Shown piece by piece: positions 23,020 through 34,540 of a stretch of DNA of 64,000 bases. A model generated the notes under the pieces. That model ran no database searches. It saw nothing but the letters and a program-made list of their open reading frames with translations, and was not told the DNA's origin. Position numbers and translations under genes: made by a program. Every line of letters starts with the position of its first letter. Positions within the stretch are counted from its first letter, which is position 1. The DNA lies in NCBI RefSeq assembly GCF_932276165.1, contig NC_064003.1:10992001-11056000 (forward strand), read 5' to 3'. This stretch comes from Plutella xylostella (taxonomy: Eukaryota; Arthropoda; Insecta; Lepidoptera; Plutellidae).

Positions 23020-23258
23020 TACACTCGCGAGCAACCAAATCGACTCAAGCCTTCACGGCGCACATATACATTGATTTTCCTAAAACGATAAATGGTAAAT
23101 ATAAAAGTGATATGTCATTCGAAAGCTGAAGAATTAGGCTTTCAATTAAGATCAATACCATAAAAAAAAACTAAGCGCAGATTTAATGACGCATTTTAAT
23201 TGCCCGTCAGTGTTAATTAACTCATTAGGAATCCACGCCTTGCGCTACCTGATCCCGC

Positions 23259-23295
23259 TATAAAACCTTTCCACATCCGGTGTACCTTATCAGTC
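23259..23295 (+). promoter_or_regulatory. Core promoter of the Tc1 transposase gene (TATA plus initiator)
   Basis: TATAAAA at 23259-23265 is followed by TCAGTC at 23290-23295. The spacing of about 33 bp from TATA to the initiator A is that of arthropod core promoters. Confidence 0.65.
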
Positions 23296-23356
23296 GCTTG
23301 TTGCAAGTTGACCGGTACACATCTCGTTGCATTGTATTCCTTGTTTTCGCAAACCC

Positions 23357-24388
23357 ATGGATACCACACCAGAAGAAGCTGCTCAAGTTGTTGCCTTGCT
23401 GCAACAAGGGTTAAGTCAGCGAGCAGTCGCTGCCCAGCTCCACTTGAGCCAGTCTGCTGTATCCCGAGTATACAGACGGTTCCAAGAGACTGGTGCCTTC
23501 AATCGAAGACCAAGAACGGGCCGCCACCGCTGCACTTCAGAGAGAGACGACCGCTTCATTGTCTCAACCTCGCTGCGCAATCGACACCTTACGGGCGTTG
23601 ATGTGCAGCAAGAACTGAGACGTGTACGACAAGTGGCTGTCAGCGAGTGGACAGTGAGAAGACGCTTGAAGGAAGCCAACTTGACACCAAAAAGACCTGC
23701 ATCAGGCCCCAAATTGACTGCAGGCCACCGACAAGCGCGTCTTCAGTTTGCTCGAGAGCATCTCGATTGGAGCATTGCGCAATGGCGGTCGGTCCTGTTT
23801 ACTGATGAGTGCAGAGTGTGTCTGCATGGCAGTGACAGGAGAGGCCGGGTCTACCGGCGTCCGGGGGAACGATTTGCCCAATGTTGTTTCGCTGAAACAG
23901 TAGCATATGGCGGCGGTTCCTGCATGATGTGGGCTGGTATTTCTCTAGAGGGAAAAACCGCACTTGTTTTCGTGCCTGGAGGCGGCCGAGGAGGCGGGTT
24001 AACAGCTGATCGGTACATCACCGACATTCTACTCGGTCATGTTGTGCCCTATGCAGAATTTGTCGGTGAAGACTTCGTGCTAATGCACGACAATGCCCGC
24101 TGCCACACGGCACGAGTCAGTCGGCAGTTTCTGAGAGAGAAGGAATTGCGCACGATGGACTGGCCTGCGCTCAGTCCTGACCTGAATCCCATCGAACACT
24201 TATGGGACGAGCTCAAAAGAAGAGTTCGGGCCAGGAATCCAGTCCCTGCAAGCGTGGACGAGCTGAAGACAGCTTTATTAGAGGAGTGGGACGGCATTCC
24301 TCAGGAAACTGTCAAAAAGTTGATAAGGTCTATGAGAAACAGGCTGCAGGCTGTAATTAGGGCAAGAGGGGGCAATACAAAGTATTGA
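23357..24388 (+). CDS. Tc1/mariner transposase, DD34E type, intact
   Basis: The 343-residue protein cuts and pastes the element through its terminal repeats. I chose the ATG at 23357 (MDTTPEEAAQVVALLQQ) over the in-frame TTG upstream. Residues ~1-110 hold two helix-turn-helix units (GLSQRAVAAQLHLSQSAVSR and the VSEWTVRRRLKEANL region) for TIR binding. The catalytic triad is complete: D in LFTDEC, D in MHDNARCHTA, and E in SPDLNPIEHLWDELKRR, with 34 residues between the second D and E. A glycine-rich GGGRGGG loop lies between them. The length is typical (~340). There is no frameshift or stop. AATAAATAAA-like signals follow at ~24395. Confidence 0.93.
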   Translation: MDTTPEEAAQVVALLQQGLSQRAVAAQLHLSQSAVSRVYRRFQETGAFNRRPRTGRHRCTSERDDRFIVSTSLRNRHLTGVDVQQELRRVRQVAVSEWTVRRRLKEANLTPKRPASGPKLTAGHRQARLQFAREHLDWSIAQWRSVLFTDECRVCLHGSDRRGRVYRRPGERFAQCCFAETVAYGGGSCMMWAGISLEGKTALVFVPGGGRGGGLTADRYITDILLGHVVPYAEFVGEDFVLMHDNARCHTARVSRQFLREKELRTMDWPALSPDLNPIEHLWDELKRRVRARNPVPASVDELKTALLEEWDGIPQETVKKLIRSMRNRLQAVIRARGGNTKY

Positions 24389-25051
24389 TTTAAATAAATA
24401 AATTTTTATCTTAACATTTTTTGTTTAATTTGTATAATACGATACCCATACCCTTTTTTCCTAAATTCCCGTTTTTCCTACAATTGCGTTCAGACATCAT
24501 TTATTTCAAAAATGATGAATGGATTTCAATAATAATGATATCAAATTAAAGCTGACATCTTAAGCTTTTAAATGACATATCATTTTTATTATTTCTATTC
24601 ATAATTTTACTTGTATTAATGTATGTTTGCGCCGTCAAGGCTTGAGTCGATTTGGTTGCTCGCGAGTGTATTTTTTATAAATATAAGTACTTTAATTACA
24701 CCACATTGCAAAAACATTTTAGGTATGTGAAGTGAGTTGAAATCCTAGACTGAATTCAGACAAAACCGAGGTGTATACTCTGAAGAAAAGAAACCTTACC
24801 CCTTTCTTAGTGACAATACAATTTTCCAAATCATTTTGTCATTTACATTGATGAGATTTAGCTTACCTGACGATGTATTTCTTACAGAATCACTTAGTAG
24901 ACCTTAGACACACACCTTCGTAGATAGACCTTCTCTGTTTTGGTAAGTAAGTTGTTGTTTAACTCTACACTCCTGCGCGTTTCTATCACTCAAAGCCACC
25001 GTCGTGTAAAATACGCTATTTATATCATGCCAGGCGCTTTATTTCTTTATA

Positions 25052-25875
25052 GGTTGGCTATCTTAATAATAATAGGTAGGTATTTCATGGGTATTTCATA
25101 TTTTAGCAAACGGGTTGTAGGATTTGCAGGTTCAAGTTACAACATAGATTTTAAAGATCTAGCCTAGAGTTACGAATACACAATACATCATTAAATTACC
25201 ATAACAACAACAGGAATGGTTACTAATTGAAGTGTCCTATTGTAAGAAAATTGATGGCGTAGGTGGAAATATACTAGATATTTTAACGTAACGTACGTTA
25301 CGTACCTTAGGTACCTTTTATTTACTTTGCTGTAACTAACTATGTAAATTGATAGAAACATTTTGACTTAAAAGCAGTGTATATGTATAGCAAAGTAAAG
25401 TTTTCAACAATAACTGACATTGAATAGCGCGTGGATGAAACAGTGTTGTACGCAATCCGAGTATTGAATCCAATTTGACATTTCCTCCGCGGAATGTGCG
25501 CCGCCTCACGACCAGCGGCGGGACGACTCGAGACTTCAGTGAGGCTCTACCCTCGACAGTTAATACCTAGGTTTATTGGTTGGCTATCTAAATAATAATA
25601 GGTAGGTATTTCTAAATTATACCATAAAATTAATTTATTTAATATATCAACAGTACCATTAGTTTAATTATTTATAGATGAAATTTAATATAAGTGTCAG
25701 TACTTAGTAGCTGTTACGCAGTTTTTACAGAAAAAAATTGTATTAGCCTAAGTATTATAAATAAATGTCTTAAAAAAAAATGGGTAGGTATTTCATATTT
25801 TAGCAAACGGTTTGTAGGATTTGCAGGTACAAGTTACAATATAGACTCTACCCTCGACAGTTAATAGCTGGGTAC
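25052..25875. repeat. Shuffled local duplication of three short blocks
   Basis: Block A (GGTTGGCTATCT...GGTATTTC) is at 25052-25086 and 25578-25612. Block B (TTTCATATTTTAGCAAACGG...CAAGTTACAA) is at about 25094-25145 and 25789-25840. Block C (CTCTACCCTCGACAGTTAAT) is at 25545-25564 and 25846-25865. The order is A-B ... C-A-insert-B-C, which fits a tandem duplication with a later ~170-bp insertion between A and B. Confidence 0.75.
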
Positions 25876-27164
25876 TTTGTAAAATAAAGTAAGAGCCCTT
25901 TGACTGCTGTCAAATGTATAAAATTGTATCAGTCTTTTGTTTGTTTTCAAGTGAAAATGAACTTTTTTCTCCAGGCATAGGCATCTGTCAATCGAACGTC
26001 AGAGGACTCTTGCTATATCTTATAAAGAATAGGCTAGAAGCCTGCCAGTAACACAGCTAAAATATGGAAATATTTAGGAAAAAATAGTGTCAAATTCATA
26101 CCAAATTCAAAACGTTCATAAAAAGTTTTTAACTGTCTTTTAACTCTGCATTATGATATAAAAAATAAGGTTGAGATTGCCGTCTATTTTAACTGTAACT
26201 TAAGTTTGTTCTATTAGTTGTTATTTATTTAATTAGGTTATATGGGATGTTTTATATAATATGGAAGATACAATACCTACTAAAATTCCAAAGAAACATA
26301 CTAAATTTTATATAAATGGAATAAAATCGCTAAAGCTAGTCGTGGTAGGGCCGCTATATCGTGCTACTGATTGATAAAATATTAAATGGTTTTGGAACTT
26401 GTTACTACCGAATATTGCTGAATGTTAATGTTAAGGATGTCACGAGACACGACTTCGATCACTGATGTAGCTACAGTTAAACATATTTGAGGGTACCTAT
26501 GTATAGTATAATAGTAAGAAGTCGACAGCTGCAATTTTACCTGGCTTTAGGTATACGAAGACTTAGCAAACAGGTGCCTTACTACCTGATCCTAACAAGT
26601 TCCAGGTGGAACATAGGTGAGCTGATTTACGAAATTGATATGTAGTTTTTCTTTCACTCAGTTTTTTTTGTATAGTAATTTTCGCTCATATATCAGAACA
26701 GTTGAATTAGTTTGATGTTTAGAGTCATTGGGGTGGTCTGGTGGCCATCTAATGGTTTATTGATTGGTACTTAGTTAAGAAGCTATTAGATTTTTACGAA
26801 AAACATAAAGAGTTATCAAAATCGTTGCCAAGGACTTTATAAGAAAATGTACCTAAGGCCGTAATCTCAACCAATTGACGAGGCGCACAGTTCATCTAAA
26901 ATACTATTCATTATTATTTCTCATTACAATAACTTTAGAGTACTTAATAATAATGTGGGCAATTTGTGTCAAACTAGTTGCAGCAACACGCACCTCAGGG
27001 CATCGTTACTATTAAAAATAATATTGTAATGATCTAATTTAGAGACTTAACTATTTAATAAAGTTAATAATAGTTGTTAATTTTTTATAGTTATACTATT
27101 TTTAATAGTTATACTGTGGATGTAATAATTTATAACACAGTACATTAGTTTATTTATTTAAATA

Positions 27165-27255
27165 ATAATACCCGGGATAGAATATCCAGGCGCCGAAGTA
27201 CGAGGAGGCCCGAACCCAGCTGAACTGGGAAGAGAGCAGGAGAAAGAAAGAAGAA
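27165..27255 (+). repeat. Possible 3' tail of a non-LTR retrotransposon
   Basis: A GC-rich stretch (CCAGGCGCCGAAGTACGAGG, AACTGGGAAGAGAGCAGG) runs into AGAAAGAAAGAAGAATAATAAT, the style of short-repeat tail seen on lepidopteran LINEs. No coding frame was identified. Confidence 0.4.
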
Positions 27256-27818
27256 TAATAATTATTATCGGTACCATAGTAACGTTCATTGACAAAGGAT
27301 TAATTTTTTGTAGGAGAAGCCGGTATGATATAAATATACCTACTTACCTTTCATGAAATACATGAAGTCAACTCATTAAGAAAGCCGATGTGAGTTTTGT
27401 TGTATCCATTTTAAAGAAATATTACGTTATTATTTTTCAAACAGCTGACTAATTTATTGCTTATCCCAAATTATTCAGTTGAATCAATCAATCCAAAGTG
27501 ATCAGGATATATGTGGAGTCTACCCACTAAAGCTCCGGCCGTTGATACAGCCGGAAGGATGGTATTTTGGCTGAAGCAACGTCCAAGATGGCGATCAAAC
27601 GTTCGTTCACCAGCCACGCCCTTGACCACGGGGCATTTTGAGAACCCTCATTATGTCCGATAATTGGACCACGCTTGGGAAACTGCTTTGTGAATCTTCG
27701 GACCGTCAGTTGCTCAAGATTGAACAGGTACAATCCTTATTTTCTTAGATTGTAACCTGCCGTTTTCCTGGGAAAGATTAACAAACAAACTTAAAAACTT
27801 TCGCATTGAAGTATACTG

Positions 27819-28033
27819 CACTCACGAGCAATAAAAAAGTTTCAGTAAGAAAATCACCCCATTTATTTGCTATATTGAAAATATCAGAATACGTTATAAC
27901 GTTTAAGATATCAGAATAACACCAACCAAATACGAAAAAATTGTGTTCATTTTTTTGTTAAATGTTGATCACAATACATTGTTAGCGTAGCATTTTATAT
28001 AAATGGATCTTTGTCATTGCTCGCGAGTGTGTA
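27819..28033. mobile_element. Tc1-related MITE, ~215 bp
   Basis: The left end CACTCACGAGCAATAAA and the right end TTTGTCATTGCTCGCGAGTG share the CACTCGCGAGCA terminus of the intact Tc1 element at 23022. The interior is AT-rich and non-coding. Confidence 0.65.
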
Positions 28034-28623
28034 CATACACTCGCAGGACTATTTGTTTCAAATAGTGTGGTCTAAAAATAGTTAGGAAGGGATAATTATG
28101 CTAGCATAGTAAACAAGTATAGATTTATGATTCAGATTGGTCTTGATTGTTGAACTTAACAAAAACTGAATATAAATTAATATATCTATCTTCAATAAGG
28201 CCTACGTTATTCAATTAATTATAGGATGACTAATAGCGTTTAGGGCACAAGTCAAGAACTAATAAATAATTACTTACATTGTATGTTTACCCAATGTCAA
28301 TATATCAATAAGCAGAAGAGACATAATCTTAAATCTCCTTTATTTGTTGGTTCATCATAATGTCTAATAAGTATGAAAACATAATTTTATGAATGATTTT
28401 TGGTAAAATATATCATCATGAGATACCCATATAAAAATATACATTTCTATAAGAAAAATATTTACTGGGGTATAATATGGACAGCGCCAGGGTAACTACT
28501 TAACTATTACATGTTGCACATTAACCCTTGATGCAACACTTAAATGCTAAGTGAAGCTCGCGGGAAGCTAGTGACAATATTCGTAACCTAAACCTTAAAC
28601 CTTTAAAGACACCACAAAAAGTT

Positions 28624-29213
28624 TAACAAAACCGGCCAAGTGCGAGTCGGGCTCGCGCACAAAGGGTTCCGTAGTAAGCACAATAACTTAACCAAAATTA
28701 CAGTTAAATCAACCTATCTCAAAAACTATAAGAGATACTTTGATCAAACCAAAAATCGTTGAAAGAGTTAATTAGCATGCATCACCTCTATTTTTTTTAG
28801 AATTTTATACCCCGTAGTTATAAAAATAGAGGGGGGGGGACATACTTTTTACGACTTTGAGAGCTGATATCTCAAAAACCGTTCACTTTAAGAAAAATGT
28901 TTTTTAGAAAACTTTATATCATTTTAAAAGACCTTTCCATTGATACCCCACACGGGTATGTACATCGAAAAAAAAAATTTCATCCCTCAGTTACATGTAT
29001 GGGGGGCCCCACCCCCAATTCTTTTTTTTACTATTTAGTGTCATATTTTTGTAGCGGTTCATACAACACATATTCCCATCAAATTTCATCACTGTAGTAC
29101 TTATAGTTTCCGAGTAAATCGGCTGTGACAGACGGACAGACGGACAGACGGACAGACGGACATGACGAAACTATAAGGGTTCCGTTTTTGCCATTTTGGC
29201 TACGGAACCCTAA
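28624..29213 (+). repeat. Lepidopteran interspersed repeat (GGCCAAGTGCGAGTCGG head), ~590 bp
   Basis: The head AACCGGCCAAGTGCGAGTCG followed by GGCTCGCGCACAAAGGGTTCC and the end GGCTACGGAACCCTAAAAA are a very widespread moth/butterfly repeat. The interior has poly-pyrimidine runs and four GACGGACA units near 29131-29160. The frame at 28897-29097 is part of this repeat, not a gene. Confidence 0.7.
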
Positions 29214-29623
29214 AAATGGACAAAGTCAAGACAACTATTAAAATGTAATTAATGTCAATGTGGTTAACATAATTAGGAAGACACAGGTTTAAGTATACTC
29301 AAGGTTCATTTATTAGATAATTCAGAATAATGGAGGAGTTCGTTAGATTAGTAAAAAACATAATTCTCATCATGACACGTAGTTACAGTCGTACAGTTCA
29401 CATGTCATTTGAATGTACATACTTACAGTAGGTACTTTTTTATATATTTTATGAATTTCTCATTTCTCTCTTTCTTTAAGTAATTGTAATTTTAGTAAGT
29501 GATTCTAAATGGTCATGAAAACACTATGATACAGATATCCAGGTAAATAAAATATTCACCCAGTGCAAACTGTTATACATTCTGAGACTCATAGGTGGAA
29601 AATATTTGTGTACTTCTGTGAAT

Positions 29624-29668
29624 CAATACAATACAATACAATACAATACAATACAATACAATACAATA
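29624..29668. repeat. Pentanucleotide microsatellite (AATAC)n
   Basis: About nine uninterrupted AATAC units. Confidence 0.95.
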
Positions 29669-30930
29669 CTCTATATTGAATCAAATTACATGGTATCGAT
29701 CGATACATACACAACTATATTAAAAATGATTTCATTGGCCATCTATCATCAGCTTAAAACTGAAGTGTTTCTGCGCTGGGGGGTGTACATAATATCTCTT
29801 TTGCTTACTGCACTTAAAAAAATTACACGTTTGTCCTCAGTCGTCCTCATAAAGCCATTAGCAGCTAGGTGCCATAAGAGATATATTAGTAGGTATCTAA
29901 CAGAACTTACAATAGTGAGGCCGTTGAACTCTTTTGTATGGCGCTTTTATGATCAATCTATATAACGGTTAAATTTTGACTGACGGTTTTTTATAATAAT
30001 AAAAATCGCACCTAGGTATATTATTATTTAAAGAAAAAAATAAGAGTTAAAATTTATGAGCTGTAGCTATTATATTGTAGGTTTGTGTGAATGCAATATG
30101 CGAAGTTGTTCTTGGAAGACGTTTAGCTCTTATCTAGAGCTTATACAGAGTGTTCCCTTTGTAGGAGTATTACATAACATAATGAAGTCATAAATATTAA
30201 GCTACATACAATTCGTTATCGATTGAGTTTGTTGTTTGTTGAATCAGGATAAAACTACGCGTAGTTAGGTAATAGTTTAACGATATGATTTGATTTTAAA
30301 AAATCCGTGCGTAAAAGAGGGGTGTATTTTTAATGTTATATTATCATGTTTCTCTTTTATTGTGTGATATTTAGTATAAATCTGGCAAAAACCATCACAT
30401 CTGCATCGCCCTACGTAAGTTCATGCGCAAACACATACGTTTATCAAAGTATTTGATCCGTTTAGATGAGCATTTTAAGTTATTTATGCTAATTTGTAGA
30501 TAATCGCATCCGCGTTCTAGACGATAATTACAAATGGACGGATGATACCATATTTCATATGAAAATGTTTACAATTTACAATTGCATGTGTTTACGTGTT
30601 GCTTATGTAAACACAAGGTCAAAGTTAATTATACAAGTGATGTATATTATTATAAAAACTGTAGTAAAAAAAATACTATGAACATACTTAGGCCAGTGCT
30701 TTCTTACTTTCCCAGGAATCAGACTGAGAAGCAACAAACCCTCACCTAATACATTAGGTATATTTTCATTCTCAGTATCCTAGACTAGAACTAAAGCTTG
30801 GGTAATTCATGATTCTACTATTATATAAATTTAATTCTTATAAGTATAAAGAAAATAAAATGAAATGAAGCGTCCGTAGTCGGATCTTAACTGATCACTG
30901 ACGTTCAGCAACAGCTGGCACGGTCAGTTA

Positions 30931-31051
30931 CTGCCAGTTTCTATATCTCTATCTATCTTTTGATTTTGACATAATCAAAAGTAACAATCTGTCAAAATTG
31001 TATGAAAGTAACTACCAGTTATAGATAGATAGAGTTATAGAAACTGGCAGT
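30931..31051. mobile_element. MITE, ~121 bp, CTGCCAGTTTCTATA ends, TA target
   Basis: The left arm CTGCCAGTTTCTATATCTCT and the right arm (31024-31050) are inverted with few mismatches. TA flanks at 30929-30930 and 31052-31053. An inner TTTTGATT...AATCAAAA hairpin is also present. Confidence 0.75.
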
Positions 31052-31079
31052 TAGTGGATGGTTGACCGATTTCAAGTGG

Positions 31080-31376
31080 TTCTTTTCTGGACGCTTCCGT
31101 GCTTCGGACGGCACGTTATGCCGTGGATCCCGCTTGCTGCTTCGGCAGTAGTCGTTAAGCCTAGTAAGAGGCCTTCGGTCAGCATGAAAACATCTGACAG
31201 TCGGGTCGCGCACTTAGGTACCCTACAACTCTCTCAGCACAAGCTTGCTGTGTTGAGGTCCACCAACCCGCACTAGGCCAGCGTGGTGGACTAGGCCTAA
31301 ACCCTTAATTCAATGGAAAGAGACCCGTGCTCCAGCAGTGGGGGCGTGATGGGTAGTAATGATGACGAATATGAAA
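31080..31376 (+). repeat. 3' tail of a CR1/Jockey-type LINE
   Basis: The order TTCGGACGGCACGTTATGCCG, GGCCTTCGGTCAGCATGAAA, CCAGCGTGGTGGACTAGGCC, AGACCCGTGCTCCAGCAGTG, then TGATGGGTAGTAATGATGACG is a common lepidopteran LINE 3' end. A shorter copy is at 52975-53060. Both are strongly 5'-truncated. Confidence 0.65.
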
Positions 31377-31388
31377 ATTAAAAAAAAC

Positions 31389-31518
31389 TGTTGGATTTTA
31401 GAATAAGATTAGTGCTTCCTTTGCCTGTAACAAAATTAAATAATTCCTTTTATGATTACTTCAATCATTGAATAAACGTTCACTTCATTCACAGTCATTG
31501 GTTGTTTAATTTATAATA
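31389..31518 (+). repeat. Copia 5' LTR
   Basis: 130 bp, preceded by AAAAC and followed by the primer-binding site GGTTATGGTCCCAG. Confidence 0.92.
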
Positions 31519-31567
31519 GGTTATGGTCCCAGATAATAATTATTTTAAACAGTGTTAAAAGTTTAAA

Positions 31568-32566
31568 ATGGCAGGAAACGTAATTACTAGCATAAATAAA
31601 TTGAAAGGCAGAGAAAATTATGAAGAATGGGCGTTTGCGGTAGAAAATTACCTCATATTAGAGGGCATGGAGAAGTGCATCAAACAAGATGGCGAGGCTA
31701 TGGATGCGAAGGCGCGGGCCAAAATTATTCTAACAATAGAACCAGGATTATTTGTGCACATCAAGAATGAATCTAGCGCTTTAAGCCTTTGGACGAAGCT
31801 GCAGAAAATGTTCGATGACACCGGCTTTACACGAAGAATTGGATTGTTAAGAAATCTAATATCAATCCGTCGTGAAAATTGCGAGTCCATGGCACATTAT
31901 GTGACTGCAATAGTTGAAACAAGCCAGAGGTTGAATAATACAGGTTTCAAGATTAGTGAAGAGTGGGTTGGATCGCTGTTTTTGGCTGGATTGCCTGAGA
32001 AGTTCTCTCCTATGATCATGGCGATTGAGCATTCGGGCTTGGAAATAACGACCGACGCCATTAAATCGAAGCTCATAGACATGGAAGACTCAAGTGAAGT
32101 TAGCAGCCAAAGTGCATTTGTGAGCAGAAACTGGCAACCCCAAAATGACCGAACGAAATCGAACCATTCAACTAATCGGAATGCAGCCAACGTCAGTTCG
32201 CCAGAAACGTCAAATTCAAAATCAAAACAAAACGTAAAATGTTACAAGTGCAAAAAGATGGGACACTACAAGAACCAGTGCAATAAAATGTTGTCGAATG
32301 CATTTAGTGCTGTGTTTCTCAGCAGAAAATTCAATGATACAGATTGGTACATAGATTCAGGAGCCAGCATGCACATGACAACCAGAAAGGATTGGTTGAA
32401 AAATTTGAAAAATCAATCGGTTGTTAATGAGATAGTTATTGCTGATAAATCGGTCATTCCTGTGGATTGTTGTGGCGAAACGCAGATTACAACAATAGTC
32501 AACAGTGAAGAACATGACATACCAGTATCAGAAGTATTGTATGTGCCCAACCTTGCTACAAACTTA
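31568..32566 (+). pseudogene. Copia gag and start of protease, interrupted by a MITE
   Basis: The frame starts at the ATG at 31568 (MAGNVITSINKLKGRENYEE). The first ~200 residues match the UBN2-type Copia gag. A CCHC knuckle CYKCKKMGHYKNQC follows near 32239-32280, and the protease motif WYIDSGASMHM near 32344. Reading is in frame up to 32566. There the MITE adds a stop (32579-32581) within a NLxSVSQL-type motif whose second half resumes at 32714. Ignoring the MITE, this frame continues directly into the integrase frame. Confidence 0.9.
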
Positions 32567-32713
32567 CCCCCTTATTCATAGAAAAGTTACAAAACGTTTT
32601 AACTAATAAACTGTTTTGTCCCTCTCCGACAGGGAACAATTTGTTCTTTGACAGAAAGGGACCAAACAGTTTATTAGTTAAAACGTCTTGTAACTTTTCT
32701 ATAAATAAGGGGG
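32567..32713. mobile_element. MITE inserted in the Copia protease region, 147 bp, TTA target
   Basis: Ends CCCCCTTATT and AATAAGGGGG head inverted repeats of about 56 bp with few mismatches. The 3-bp target TTA is duplicated at 32564-32566 and 32714-32716, as for PIF/Harbinger-type elements. It is younger than the Copia copy that it interrupts. Confidence 0.92.
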
Positions 32714-32716
32714 TTA

Positions 32717-34540
32717 CTGTCAGTAAGCCAACTTATTAAGAAGGGAAATAAGGTTAGCTTTAATAATAAGCGCTGTATGATTATCAACCAAAGAAATGAA
32801 CTCATCGCAACAGCAGATTGTGTGGATGGTGTGTACAAGTTAAATGTGAAACAACTTGACTGTTTGTTTACACCAGTGTCGGGGCGTGTGTGGCATCGTA
32901 GATTTGCCCACTTGAATAGCACAGATCTTGACAAAATGAGAGATGGTGCAGTTACTGGCATGTCATACACAGATAAATCCCAAGTAAACCAAACCAACTG
33001 TGTTGTGTGCTGCGAAGGTAAGCAATCACGGTTACCATTCTCTCACATTGGTAACAGAAGTGAAGAACTGCTTCAGACAGTGCATGCAGATATTTGTGGT
33101 CCCATGGAAACCAATTCTATCGGAGGATCAAGATACTTTTTGTTGTTTGTGGATGACAAAAGCAGAATGGTCTTTGTTTACTTTCTAAAAACAAAGGATC
33201 AAGCTTTAGACAAGTTCATGGCATTCAAGAACATGTCAGAGAAGCAGACAGGAAAACAAATAAAGATTCTCAGAACTGACAATGGGTTGGAGTTCTGCAA
33301 TAAGAAATTTAGCAAATATTTAGAAGAAGAAGGAATATTGCACCAGAAAACAAACCCATACACCCCACAGCAGAATGGTATGTGTGAACGGCTTAACCGT
33401 ACAGTGGTAGAAAAAGCCAAGTGTCTGTTGTTTGATGCAGGTCTAACCAAACGATATTGGGCAGAAGCAGTAAACACTGCAGTATATCTGAGAAACAGAT
33501 CAGTTGCATCGGGATTAAACAACCAAACACCATATGAAGTTTGGACTGGGGAGAAGCCGGATGTCAGCCATGTAAGAATATTTGGGAGTAAGGTTATGGT
33601 TCACATACCTAAAGAAAAACGTCTGAAGTGGGACAAGAAGGCGACCAAATGCATCCTAGTCGGCTATCCTGATAATGTAAAGGGTTATAGGGTGTACAAT
33701 CTAGACAATCACACCATTACGACTACTAGAGATGTAGTTGTGATTGAGGAGGGGACTTGTACGTCTGAGGCTCCTGTGGATATAGCCGACTCTACACTAG
33801 AGTGTCTTATAAAGACAGAAACACCAGACGGTGTACCAGAAGATCTAGAACGACAGGAGGTTCCAGAGCGACAGCAGGTTCCAGAGCTACCAGAGGTTCC
33901 AGAAAGTCAGGAGGTTCCAGAGAAGCAGGAGGTTCCAGAGCGACAGCAGGTTCCAGAGAAACCAGAGGTTCTAGACCAACGAGAAAAGCGTGTGCGTAAA
34001 CAACCAGATCGTTATGGTTGGGTTAGTGTGAGTGCAGGAAATGAAGTCGACAGTGTTAGTGCGGGCCGTCAAGTCGACAGTGTTAGTGCGGGTATAGAAG
34101 TGGACTTTAGTAGTGACATAACACTTCAGGACGCTCTGAATGGACCAGAAAGTGCTCAGTGGACACAGGCCATGAATGATGAACTTAAATCTTTTGAAGA
34201 CAATGAAGCCTGGGAAGTTGTAGACTTACCTGTGAACAGTACGGTTGTGCCATGCAAGTGGGTTTTCAAACGGAAGATGGACATTGACAATAACATAACT
34301 TACAGAGCTAGGTTAGTAGCAAAAGGTTATGTGCAAAAACCAGGTGTAGACTTTGATGAGACCTTTTCTCCTGTGTTGAGGCACTCATCACTAAGGTTAT
34401 TGTTTGCTTTGGCAGCTCAAATGAAGCTTGATGTAACGCATCTAGATGTAAAAACTGCCTTCTTAAATGGCTTATTGAAGGAAACTGTATACATGAAAAT
34501 GCCAGTAGGATTTCAATGTGATAACAAGGTAAGTACTTAA
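32717..34540 (+). pseudogene. Copia integrase and N-terminal half of RT, frameshifted at its end
   Basis: The frame carries the pre-integrase zinc site (HRRFAH ... CVVCCEG) near 32893-33015. The integrase core follows, with D in HADICGP, D in LRTDNG and E in the PQQNGMCERLNRT region. The RT N-terminal part contains CKWVFKRK, RLVAKGY and LDVKTAFLNG. Between integrase and RT lie two tandem-repeat tracts. A net insertion of about 4 nt at 34529-34540 (expected VCKL motif, now GTAAGTACTTAAACTT) creates a stop and shifts RT to the next frame. Confidence 0.9.

Larger units (their letters stand above)
23022..24668 (+). mobile_element. Complete Tc1-type DNA transposon, 1647 bp
   Basis: Terminal inverted repeats start CACTCGCGAGCAACCAAATC on both ends. 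They match over ~53 bp with about three mismatches, and weaker pairing extends to roughly 150 bp. The TA target is duplicated at 23020-23021 and 24669-24670. The element contains one intact transposase gene, a TATA box and an initiator. Nothing visible prevents activity. Confidence 0.93.
24670..28620. other. Intergenic stretch, no genes recognised
   Basis: AT-rich. Contains a local segment duplication (25052-25875), a possible LINE tail near 27165-27255 and a MITE at 27819-28033. The GC-richer patch at 27490-27735 has a 68-codon minus-strand frame without recognisable motif. Confidence 0.55.
29214..31388. other. Intergenic stretch with repeats, no genes recognised
   Basis: Contains the AATAC microsatellite, a MITE and a LINE tail (listed separately). 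The frame at 29606-29965 begins inside the microsatellite and shows no motif. Confidence 0.55.

Noticed and set aside
29124..29165. Tandem GACGGACA units considered as a CRISPR-like array
   Set aside because: Units of about 8-10 bp without spacers, inside a dispersed eukaryotic repeat; not CRISPR.
29606..29965. 119-codon frame beginning in the AATAC repeat
   Set aside because: Its start is microsatellite DNA and the rest shows no coding signal.
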